Source: Acholeplasmatales bacterium
GTDB taxonomy: Bacteria > Bacillota_I > Bacilli_A > Acholeplasmatales > Anaeroplasmataceae
Assembly (NCBI GenBank): GCA_900770055.1
Contig: CAAGJD010000126.1
Coordinates: forward strand, 1-15,572
Length of the DNA stretch: 15,572 nucleotides
Reading direction: 5' to 3'
How positions within the stretch are numbered: the stretch's first letter is position 1; every line of letters begins with the position of its first letter. The position numbers and the translations under genes were made by a program. Shown here piece after piece: positions 1 to 6,186 of this stretch. The notes under the pieces are model-generated. The model worked only from the letters and a program-made list of their open reading frames with translations, searched no databases and was not told where the DNA came from.

Positions 1-73
1 ATACTATGAATAGGAGGTTTTATAAAGTTTTATAATTTTAAATATACTGTTTTGGAACCTTATACTAGTTGTT

Positions 74-102
74 ATTATAACATAGCATGATAAAATATAC
101 AA
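74..102 (-). promoter_or_regulatory. Divergent sigma-A-type promoter reading left out of the window
   Basis: On the minus strand a -35 TTGTAT (97-102) and a perfect -10 TATAAT (74-79) are separated by exactly 17 bases. Transcription would start near position 67 and run off the left edge. No start codon with a ribosome binding site is visible in the remaining leader, so the driven gene lies outside the window. The leader contains CCTCCT, the complement of a Shine-Dalgarno sequence. Confidence 0.55.
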
Positions 103-161
103 TTCAAAAAAATTCACAACTTTTTCATAAAATTTCACAAAAATTATTTTAATTATTTTCT

Positions 162-190
162 TTGTAAAATTATAATGCTTATTATATAAT
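162..190 (+). promoter_or_regulatory. Promoter of the HIT-U32 operon
   Basis: A -35 TTGTAA (162-167), a 17-base spacer and a perfect -10 TATAAT (185-190) precede the HIT gene. Transcription would start near 197, leaving a leader of about 20 nt that holds the ribosome binding site AAGGAGGT (202-209). A second TATAAT at 171-176 lacks a convincing -35. Confidence 0.65.
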
Positions 191-216
191 ATACTATATA
201 TAAGGAGGTAATAGAT

Positions 217-618
217 ATGTGTATATTTTGTAAAATAATTAATGGTGAAATCCCTAGTAAAAAGGTTTATGAGGATGAAAACACTTTAGCAATTTTAGAT
301 ATATCTCAAGCTACTAAGGGTCATACTCTAATATTACCAAAGAAGCATTATGATAATCTATTAAATATTGATGATAATACATATTTAAATGTTATGTCTA
401 CTGCTAAAAAGGTAACAGCTATGCTAAATAATGCATTTAAGCCTGAAGGCTTTAATATTTTAAATAACTGTAATGAAACAGCAGGACAAACTGTAATGCA
501 TTTCCATGTTCATATTATTCCAAGATATACTAAGGATGATATTAAAATGGAATTTGAAGCTCATTCTTATGATTTAGATAATATATTAAATGAAATAATG
601 GAGAAAAATAATGACTGA
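217..618 (+). CDS. HIT (histidine triad) family nucleotide hydrolase
   Basis: This 133-residue protein belongs to the HIT superfamily, small cytoplasmic enzymes that hydrolyse nucleoside phosphoramidates or dinucleoside polyphosphates. The catalytic triad H95-x-H97-x-H99 is visible in HFHVHIIPR, and the N-terminal CxxC (C2, C5) is the usual zinc-site half of Hit-like (HinT/PKCI-type) proteins. Length and motif order fit a complete single-domain protein. The start is secured by AAGGAGGT 7 bases upstream of the ATG. The gene is first in an operon: its last codons overlap the start of the U32 gene by 8 bases, which implies translational coupling. The natural substrate cannot be read from the sequence. 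Confidence 0.93.
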   Translation: MCIFCKIINGEIPSKKVYEDENTLAILDISQATKGHTLILPKKHYDNLLNIDDNTYLNVMSTAKKVTAMLNNAFKPEGFNILNNCNETAGQTVMHFHVHIIPRYTKDDIKMEFEAHSYDLDNILNEIMEKNND

Positions 619-2860
619 GCTTTTAGCACCTGCAGGTAATATGGAGGCATTAATTGCCGCAATATCTAATGGAGCAGATGCTATTTATTTAGGAATGAAT
701 AAATTTGGTGCGAGAGCATATGCTAATAATTTTGATTTAGAACAATTAAAGGAAGCTATATATTATGCTCACTTACGTAATGTAAAAATATATGTTACTA
801 TGAATACTATTGTTTTTGATAATGAGCTTAAGGATGCCTACTTACAAATAGATGAGCTTTATAAAGCTAATGTCGATGGTGTTATTGTTCAAGATTTAGC
901 TATAATGGATTATATTGTTAAAAACTATCCAAAAATGGAAGCTCATTGCTCTACTCAAATGGGTATTGATGATTTAGAAGGTACTCTTCTATTTAAAGAA
1001 ATGGGTGCTAAAAGAGTTGTATTATCAAGAGAAGTTCCAATCGAAAAGATAAAAGAAATCAAAAAAATAGCAAAGCTACCAATAGAAATATTTGTTCATG
1101 GTGCTTTATGCGTTTCCTATTCTGGAAATTGCTTAATGAGTGGATTAATAGGCTACCGAAGTGGTAATCGCGGTAGATGTGTTGGTTCCTGTAGGAAACC
1201 ATATGACTTAATAAATATAACAAAAAATGAGGTTATCGCAAGAGATTCCTACATTCTTTCTATGAAGGATTTAAATACTATTGATCATATTAATGAATTA
1301 AAAATTGCAGATTCATTAAAAATAGAAGGAAGAATGAAAGAACCTGTGTATGTTGCGAATGTTGTTTCTGCATATAGAGCCGCTTTAGATCATGATATAT
1401 TAAAATTAAAAGAAATAAAGCTTAATAAAACCTTTAATAGAACCTTTACTAAAGGATATATTTTTCATGAGGATAAAAAAAATATTTCTAATATATCAAG
1501 ACCAAATAACTTTGGTTATTTAATTGGACGTATTACGAAAAAGAATAAATTAGGCTATGAAATAGCCCTAAATGATGAACTAAACCAAGGTGACATTATT
1601 AGAATTGATAATAATGGTAAAGATATTAACTTATCTGTTATGAAACTATATGATAAAAATGATAATTTAGTATCTTCATCTAATTCTTTAGTATATATCA
1701 AAATAAAGGAAAACCTAAATATTGGTGATTTAGTTTATAAAACAAAGGATATTAAATATACTGATAATTTATTAAAATCATATCCAAAAGAATTTAAAAG
1801 ATTTAAGATAGATGCCTATTTATATGGTGATATTGGCACTCCTTTAACACTACAGCTTGATTGTGATGATAAAAGTGTAGCTGTTACTTCTGAATTTATT
1901 TTAGAAGCTGCCAAAAATAATCCTTCTACTAGTGATTTTGTTTTTAAACAATTAAATCGATTAAATGACACTGTATATTGTTTAAATAGCTGTAAGCTTT
2001 ATGCACAAGGTGTTTTTATTCCTGCAACTATATTAAATGAATTAAGAAGAAAAGCTATTGAATTACTAAATCAAGAAAGAATAATAAAAAGAGATGATAT
2101 TACTATTCTACCTGAAGTGTTAGCACCTTTAAATATTAATCAAGATAAACTAAATATTTCAGTATATTGTAATACTCAAGAACAATATGAGGCTGCAAAA
2201 GAATTAGGAATTACAAATATCTATTATAAAGATAATGTAATTAGAAGAAATGAAAATATATATCAGGATAAAGCTGAAGCTTTATTAATAGGTGGTTATG
2301 GTGGAATTTATCAATATCGTAAAACTAATGCTTTTACAACTGATTTTTCACTTAATGTAGTAAATTCTAAAGCAGTATATCTTCTACACTCTTTAGGTGC
2401 TAAAAGAGTTTGTTTATCTCATGAAATGAATCAAAATCAAATCAATGATTTGATTAATTCATATTATGAAAAGACTAATGAATATCCAAATCTTGAAATG
2501 ATTGTTTATGGTAGAGTAGATATGATGTTTACAACATATTGTCCTCTTAAGGTATTTAATCAATGTGGAGAATGTAAGAAAAATCAATATATTTTAAAGG
2601 AAGAATATGGTGATTTTCCTATAATATCACATAAGGATTGTACTACTACTATTCTTAATGGAAAAATATTAAATTTAATTGATGATTTAGAATTAATTAA
2701 AGGAATTAACACATTTAGAGTTCAATTAACAATTGAAAATAAAGATGAAGCTAAATTAATAATTAAACGCTTCAAAGATAAAATAAATACTATGGAAAAA
2801 ACAAAATTCTTTAGTAAAAATACTGATACTAGAGGTCATTTTAATAAAGAAATATTATAA
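611..2860 (+). CDS. U32 family protein, long form (RNA hydroxylase-like, historically 'collagenase-like peptidase')
   Basis: This 749-residue protein carries the U32 signature at residues 159-177 (E-x-F-x-x-G-A-x-C ... G-x-C-x-x-S). C167, C174, C190 and C194 resemble the spacing that binds a [4Fe-4S] cluster in UbiU-type U32 proteins. The N-terminal half (1-260) is the U32 barrel. Residues about 290-430 form a beta-rich insert of the kind found in long U32 proteins. The C-terminal third (about 505-740) looks like a second barrel half with its own cysteines C644, C652, C655 and C677. Characterised bacterial relatives (TrhP, RlhA) act in prephenate-dependent hydroxylation of tRNA U34 or 23S rRNA C2501, so an RNA-modification role is more likely than proteolysis, but which RNA is unknown. 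GGAG about 7 bases upstream of the ATG lies inside the HIT gene, which it overlaps by 8 bases. Confidence 0.9.
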   Translation: MTELLAPAGNMEALIAAISNGADAIYLGMNKFGARAYANNFDLEQLKEAIYYAHLRNVKIYVTMNTIVFDNELKDAYLQIDELYKANVDGVIVQDLAIMDYIVKNYPKMEAHCSTQMGIDDLEGTLLFKEMGAKRVVLSREVPIEKIKEIKKIAKLPIEIFVHGALCVSYSGNCLMSGLIGYRSGNRGRCVGSCRKPYDLINITKNEVIARDSYILSMKDLNTIDHINELKIADSLKIEGRMKEPVYVANVVSAYRAALDHDILKLKEIKLNKTFNRTFTKGYIFHEDKKNISNISRPNNFGYLIGRITKKNKLGYEIALNDELNQGDIIRIDNNGKDINLSVMKLYDKNDNLVSSSNSLVYIKIKENLNIGDLVYKTKDIKYTDNLLKSYPKEFKRFKIDAYLYGDIGTPLTLQLDCDDKSVAVTSEFILEAAKNNPSTSDFVFKQLNRLNDTVYCLNSCKLYAQGVFIPATILNELRRKAIELLNQERIIKRDDITILPEVLAPLNINQDKLNISVYCNTQEQYEAAKELGITNIYYKDNVIRRNENIYQDKAEALLIGGYGGIYQYRKTNAFTTDFSLNVVNSKAVYLLHSLGAKRVCLSHEMNQNQINDLINSYYEKTNEYPNLEMIVYGRVDMMFTTYCPLKVFNQCGECKKNQYILKEEYGDFPIISHKDCTTTILNGKILNLIDDLELIKGINTFRVQLTIENKDEAKLIIKRFKDKINTMEKTKFFSKNTDTRGHFNKEIL

Positions 2861-2928
2861 AAATTTAAAAATTCATTATTTTCTATAGATATATGTCTAT
2901 ATATGAGATTTCAATATCCAAAAAGCTG

Positions 2929-3012
2929 TCATTTTGGAATAAATGCAATATGGTACTTACAATTCCATCTAGTATGTGATAAACTAGAATCGTCATTTGG
3001 TTTTGATGCCAT
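2929..3012 (-). pseudogene. tnpA: Truncated IS200/IS605-family transposase (TnpA) N-terminus
   Basis: From the ATG at 3012 the minus strand encodes 27 residues ending in HTRWNCKYHIAFIPK and then a TGA. The block W-N-C-K-Y-H-I-x-F-x-P-K is the conserved N-terminus of IS200-type HUH (Y1) transposases, which normally continue YRRK for a total of about 130-155 residues. Here the homology stops right after P-K, so the His-hydrophobic-His and tyrosine catalytic motifs are gone and the fragment cannot transpose. The start is well defined by AGGAGGT a few bases upstream. No matching right part of the element was found in the window. Confidence 0.8.
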
Positions 3013-3018
3013 TTGATT

Positions 3019-3070
3019 ACCTCCTATATTCTGTTTTCGGTTGCCAGACCAATTACATTATATAGGAGGT
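3019..3070 (-). promoter_or_regulatory. SD-sequestering leader hairpin of the tnpA remnant
   Basis: The arms 3019-3029 (ACCTCCTATAT) and 3060-3070 (ATATAGGAGGT) are perfect 11-base inverted complements around a 30-base loop. On the minus-strand transcript the downstream arm contains the AGGAGGT of tnpA, so the hairpin hides the ribosome binding site. IS200 is known to use such a 5'-leader hairpin to keep transposase translation low. On the plus strand the second arm is followed by TTTCTTTTTTT, so the structure may also stop transcription entering from the U32 side. Confidence 0.65.
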
Positions 3071-3171
3071 TTCTTTTTTTGATGCTTCCACTTTTCAATT
3101 CTCACCTAGATAGAGGTTTCTATAAAAAAAAAGATACCAAAATGGGTATTGTTGTAAGCGAGGGTAAAGAA

Positions 3172-3203
3172 AACCTCATCCAAGAAAAGGTGAGGTTGTT
3201 TTT
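3172..3203. terminator. Bidirectional intrinsic terminator between U32 and fic
   Basis: AACCTCA (3172-3178) pairs with TGAGGTT (3191-3197). A further CC/GG pair closes the loop after one bulged T. The plus strand continues GTTTTT and the minus strand continues TTCTTT, so the hairpin can serve both converging genes. Confidence 0.6.
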
Positions 3204-3257
3204 GGTTATATGGACACTTCTGAATATATCCGCTTAGTCGAATGGAATTGTAATAAA

Positions 3258-4307
3258 TTATATATTTCTGATATAACGAGTATTTCTACCTTCGCCAATT
3301 TTAACAATCTTATTTTCCTTAATCATTTTAGATAAAACACTTTCAATTGTAGTCACAGACACATCTGGTAAAATGTCACTAATCTCTTTTTTTGAAATAG
3401 GTAATATACTGTTTAAGATTGTGGCTTCAATTCGTGATGTTTTATTGATTTTTTTACTATTTACTGTTGCGAATCTCTTATCAAGTTCCTTGTAACATGC
3501 AAATAAAGTCATTAAAAAGTTTTCAACGAAGAAAAAGTAGTCATTTTGATTTTCATGCCATGAAATAGATGATTTCTTTAACGCGTCATAATAATATCCT
3601 TTTGTCTTATTAATTTGTTCTTCAAAGGAAATATATTTACCAGCATCAAAGCCCGCCTTATACAATAATAAAAGAGTTAAAAGTCTAGACATTCTACCAT
3701 TACCATCAGAAAATGGATGAATACATAAAAAATCTAAAATCACGCATGGTATTAATAATAGCTGATTGATATTAGGATTATCTCTAGCATCTATATAAGC
3801 AAGTAATAATTGTTCCATTGAGGCTTTAGTATCAATAGCTGGAACTGGAGAAAATCTAACACTACGAGTTCCATCTTGTTTTATTTCCATAATGACATTA
3901 TCACTTGTTTTATACTTTCCAGCTACATTGGGTTTTGCAGTTCTTAGTAATATTTCATGAAAAGATATAATATTTGCTTCTGATATATTTAAACTATTGT
4001 GCGTAGTATGAATCATATTCAACACATCACGATATCCTGCAATTTCTTCTTCATTATGATTTAAAGGAGCACTACTTTTATTAACAATTTCATTAATTCT
4101 TTCATCAGTGGTTAAAATACCTTCAATAGCATTTGATCCTTTTACAGATTGAACAATAGCAATTTTCTCTAATTCAGTAAAGATATTGGGAAAGTTTTCT
4201 TTTCTATTATCATTGCTACTTTTCATCGAATATATACTCGTTAGTACATTTATTAAATTTCCAGGAATTATATTAAATTCTAAAAATGAATAATCAAATT
4301 TTCTCAT
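3258..4307 (-). CDS. Fic family protein (class II, N-terminal inhibitory motif) with C-terminal winged helix
   Basis: The protein has 349 residues. The catalytic Fic motif H197-PFSDGNGRMS-R208 is intact, matching HxFx(D/E)GNGRxxR of AMP-transferring (AMPylating) enzymes. The self-inhibitory motif S58-xxx-E62-G63 precedes it, which places the protein in class II. Residues about 290-346 look like a winged helix-turn-helix, including ISKKEISDIL and a basic wing ending RNTRYIRNI, so it may also bind DNA. The family moves AMP, or another phosphate-containing group, onto hydroxyl side chains of target proteins; the target is unknown. It is a single gene with its own promoter, next to an IS remnant and between two housekeeping blocks, which suggests acquisition. 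No antitoxin gene is adjacent, as expected when the inhibitory helix is built in. AGAGG precedes the ATG at suitable distance. Confidence 0.92.
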   Translation of the reverse strand: MRKFDYSFLEFNIIPGNLINVLTSIYSMKSSNDNRKENFPNIFTELEKIAIVQSVKGSNAIEGILTTDERINEIVNKSSAPLNHNEEEIAGYRDVLNMIHTTHNSLNISEANIISFHEILLRTAKPNVAGKYKTSDNVIMEIKQDGTRSVRFSPVPAIDTKASMEQLLLAYIDARDNPNINQLLLIPCVILDFLCIHPFSDGNGRMSRLLTLLLLYKAGFDAGKYISFEEQINKTKGYYYDALKKSSISWHENQNDYFFFVENFLMTLFACYKELDKRFATVNSKKINKTSRIEATILNSILPISKKEISDILPDVSVTTIESVLSKMIKENKIVKIGEGRNTRYIRNI

Positions 4308-4322
4308 TATCTTTGCCTCTCT

Positions 4323-4398
4323 TATGCATATATTTTATCATTTTTTATGCATATTGACAATTCATTTATGCATATTTTTTCATCATTTATATGCATAT
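4323..4398. repeat. Four phased TATGCATAT boxes over the fic promoter (putative operator array)
   Basis: The 9-mer TATGCATAT, whose core TATGCATA is a perfect palindrome, occurs at 4323-4331, 4346-4354, 4367-4375 and 4390-4398. Start-to-start distances are 23, 21 and 23 bases, about two helical turns, so all boxes face one side of the DNA. One box covers the transcription start, one lies in the -35/-10 spacer and two lie upstream of -35. This is the expected layout of a repressor operator. The C-terminal winged helix of Fic is the obvious candidate binder, but that is inference. Confidence 0.6.
4332..4360 (-). promoter_or_regulatory. fic promoter
   Basis: On the minus strand a -35 TTGTCA (4355-4360, 5 of 6) and a -10 TAAAAT (4332-4337, 5 of 6) are 17 bases apart. 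Transcription would start near 4325, inside the first of four TATGCATAT boxes. The leader to the ATG is about 18 nt and contains the ribosome binding site. Confidence 0.7.
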
Positions 4399-4440
4399 AC
4401 AGGTAAAAAATAAGTATATAGAAATACAATTATTGCTTAA

Positions 4441-4556
4441 AATTGACTATTTCTTTTTGGTTTAGGTCTAAACCGAAATTGTTTCATCGGTATACCATGC
4501 CATTTTTAGTTGAATTCACCATCGCTTTCACTAGTCCCCTAAAAGGCATCTCAATT
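4441..4556. repeat. Nested inverted repeats of unknown nature between fic and ispE
   Basis: An outer pair AATTGA (4441-4446) and TCAATT (4551-4556) encloses two hairpins. The first is a 10-bp stem with a GGTC tetraloop (4455-4478, core GGTTTA/TAAACC). The second pairs 4497-4509 with 4539-4549 (ATGCC + TTTTAG against CTAAAA + GGCAT, 2-base bulge). The 8-base palindrome GGTATACC lies between them (4489-4496). There is no T-run on either strand, so it is not a standard terminator. It could be a small miniature element, the end of a lost insertion sequence, or the folded 3' end of the ispE transcript. Confidence 0.4.
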
Positions 4557-4571
4557 GTAAGATAATGATTT

Positions 4572-5384
4572 TTATCTAGTTTTAGTTTTTTCTACAAATA
4601 AATTATCATATTTAGATTTTATTTTATTATAGTCTAAATCACTATCAGTAATAATAAACATAGTGGGACCACTTCCACTAACAAATACTTGATAATTTTT
4701 AGATAATTCATCATAAATGCTTTTCATTTCATTATTTAAACTTAAAGAATAATTTGAAAGATCATTAAAGATATTATCCTTTAATTTACCTATATCTTTA
4801 TTATTTAATGCTTCAATAATACTATTTATTTTATCAGATTTATCAATATTATCTGTTTTATAAATACTATAAACATCCTTTGTAGCTAAACCACTAGTTG
4901 GTTTAATTAATATAATAGATATACCACTTGAATCTATATTAAGCTCATTTACTATTTGACCGAAGCCAGTGCATAAGGCTGGTTTTGTGTTTATAAAAAA
5001 TGGTACGTCACTACCTAATGTGCTTGCCATCTCTTTAAGCTTTTCGCTAGTAAAATTAGTATTATATAATTTATTAAGTCCAACTAATATACTAGCTGCA
5101 TCACTACTACCTCCTGCAAGACCTGCAGCATGAGGTATTTTTTTATCTATAATTATTTTTACTCCACTTGAAATTTTAGCTTCTTTAAAAAATACTTTAG
5201 CAGCTTTAATCATGATATTGTCTTTAAACATATCATCAACTACATAAATATCTTCATCTTTTTCTAAGATGATAGTATCATATAAATCAATTGGTATCAT
5301 TAAGTTATTTACTATATGATAACCATCTATTTTATTTTTTACCTCAAGTGCTAAATTAATTTTAGCATAAGCTCTTATTTCCAT
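4572..5384 (-). CDS. ispE: 4-diphosphocytidyl-2-C-methyl-D-erythritol kinase
   Basis: IspE is the GHMP kinase that phosphorylates CDP-methylerythritol in the MEP route to isopentenyl diphosphate, in the cytoplasm. All three GHMP motifs are visible: A-K8-I-N-L near the N-terminus, the glycine-rich ATP loop PHAAGLAGGSSDAA (84-97), and GSGP (237-240). K8 and D126 (in GSDVPFF) match the catalytic Lys/Asp pair of the family. At 270 residues it is slightly short but complete. The ATG lies 2 bases after the yabG stop, and its GAGG ribosome binding site is inside the last yabG codons, so the two are translationally coupled. The yabG-ispE neighbourhood is the same as in Bacillus except that veg and the small spore-protein gene sspF, which usually lie between them, are absent. 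Confidence 0.95.
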   Translation of the reverse strand: MEIRAYAKINLALEVKNKIDGYHIVNNLMIPIDLYDTIILEKDEDIYVVDDMFKDNIMIKAAKVFFKEAKISSGVKIIIDKKIPHAAGLAGGSSDAASILVGLNKLYNTNFTSEKLKEMASTLGSDVPFFINTKPALCTGFGQIVNELNIDSSGISIILIKPTSGLATKDVYSIYKTDNIDKSDKINSIIEALNNKDIGKLKDNIFNDLSNYSLSLNNEMKSIYDELSKNYQVFVSGSGPTMFIITDSDLDYNKIKSKYDNLFVEKTKTR

Positions 5385-5386
5385 AT

Positions 5387-6166
5387 TTACCTCATTAATA
5401 ATCGCATTTTACCATAGGTTTCTATACCACCAATATTTATTTCTTTAAGCTTTGAAAACTTATTAATTCCTTTAATATCTATTATTTGATTAAATGATGT
5501 TATTGCGGCTAAAATAGCCACTATTGCCGGATCAAAGGCTTCAATGTTTTTTCTATCTAAAGATGATGCAAAATTAGCACCACTTGCGATTAAAGCCTCA
5601 AAATTACTACCACATGCCCCAGCAAAAATACACACATCATCAAGTGAATAATATTGTCTTATTTTTATTATTGTTTTCATAAAATTATAAGTGTTTTTAT
5701 AATTTTTTAAATCCTCTAATCCCTTTTTATTATAAGAGTCATGTCCTGTAAGAACAACAATATTTGGTTGATATTTTTTAATATATTCAATAATATATTT
5801 ATAAAAATCTACTTCATTTAGTTTGATACATTTTGCATAAATACCTAAATTATCATAAAGTAGCTTACATTTATTAATATATTCATCATCACTATCTAAA
5901 TGAAGTATTTTACCAGTAATATGTGATATTTTATCTTTATAGCCTTCAATGATTGAATTAGTTTTATTTTTTTCTTCTTCCTCATGTCTTAATAGCTCTT
6001 CAGCATCAATAAGCTTTAAATCTGATAAAGGACTATCTACAAATAATCTAACATATTTACCTGATAAATAAGCCTTATCATCTACTATTTCCTTAATGAT
6101 AAAAATAATATCACAGCCATATGAAATTCTTCCTACAATATCATTCTTTTTCAAAAAAATCACCAT
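5387..6166 (-). CDS. yabG: Sporulation-specific protease YabG (peptidase family U57)
   Basis: YabG trims spore-coat proteins (and, in Clostridioides, germination proteins) late in sporulation in the mother cell. This 259-residue protein shows the family N-terminus NDIVGRISYGCDI, the block VVLTGHDSYNKKG with H142, and FAGACGSNFEA with C185. This His and Cys pair corresponds to the residues reported as needed for C. difficile YabG activity. It also has the typical SGANFASS segment. Two starts are possible. The ATG at 6166 lies inside a 12-bp hairpin and has no clear ribosome binding site. A TTG four codons later (6154) has GGTGA upstream and gives a protein starting closer to the family consensus. 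The gene sits between rsmA and ispE as in Bacillus. Its presence suggests that the organism sporulates or descends from a sporulating ancestor. Confidence 0.9.
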   Translation of the reverse strand: MVIFLKKNDIVGRISYGCDIIFIIKEIVDDKAYLSGKYVRLFVDSPLSDLKLIDAEELLRHEEEEKNKTNSIIEGYKDKISHITGKILHLDSDDEYINKCKLLYDNLGIYAKCIKLNEVDFYKYIIEYIKKYQPNIVVLTGHDSYNKKGLEDLKNYKNTYNFMKTIIKIRQYYSLDDVCIFAGACGSNFEALIASGANFASSLDRKNIEAFDPAIVAILAAITSFNQIIDIKGINKFSKLKEINIGGIETYGKMRLLMR

Positions 6167-6186
6167 TTAATAATATGATGATTTTT
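6155..6186 (-). terminator. Hairpin at the rsmA end and yabG start (terminator-like)
   Basis: Positions 6155-6166 and 6175-6186 pair over 12 bp (one G-T wobble) around an 8-base loop. On the minus strand the descending arm ends in TTTTT and continues with two more T. The hairpin overlaps the rsmA stop codon and contains the ATG and a GGTGA Shine-Dalgarno-like stretch of yabG. It could end most housekeeping transcripts before yabG, or hide the yabG start in read-through RNA. Confidence 0.5.

Larger units (their letters stand above)
2861..3257. other. Intergenic stretch with IS200 debris and several stem-loops
   Basis: About 400 bases without an intact gene lie between the convergent U32 and fic genes. 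In order they hold a weak hairpin without a T-run (2884-2889 with 2896-2901), a truncated IS200-type tnpA (2929-3012, minus) and its leader inverted repeat (3019-3070). Small hairpins follow at 3110-3123 (ATAGA/TCTAT) and 3134-3149 (ATACC/GGTAT), then a two-way terminator (3172-3203). The 12-mer ATGGAATTGTAA at 3242-3253 recurs inverted at 2957-2968 inside the tnpA fragment. The stretch is best read as the remnant of a decayed insertion. Confidence 0.6.

Noticed and set aside
5..34. Short plus-strand frame MNRRFYKVL at the left edge
   Set aside because: It has nine codons, no upstream ribosome binding site, and the AGGAGG is inside the frame. It resembles 3108-3125 (AGGTTTCTATAAA) only weakly.
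3013..3237. Plus-strand open frame of 74 codons from a TTG
   Set aside because: It has no ribosome binding site, starts inside the tnpA leader hairpin and runs through the two-way terminator. It is best explained as non-coding IS debris.
3210..3335. Plus-strand ATG frame of 41 codons (MDTSEYIRLVEWNC...)
   Set aside because: No ribosome binding site, and its second half is antisense to the fic 3' end. The first 15 residues look protein-like and could be a fossil, but I cannot name a family.
4323..4398. CRISPR array at the repeated TATGCATAT
   Set aside because: The repeats are 9 bases with gaps of 12-14 bases, far too short, and they overlie a promoter.
4437..4549. Two minus-strand mini-frames (ATG at 4549, 21 codons; ATG at 4487, 16 codons)
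   Set aside because: Neither has a ribosome binding site, and both lie within the nested inverted repeats, which explain the sequence better.
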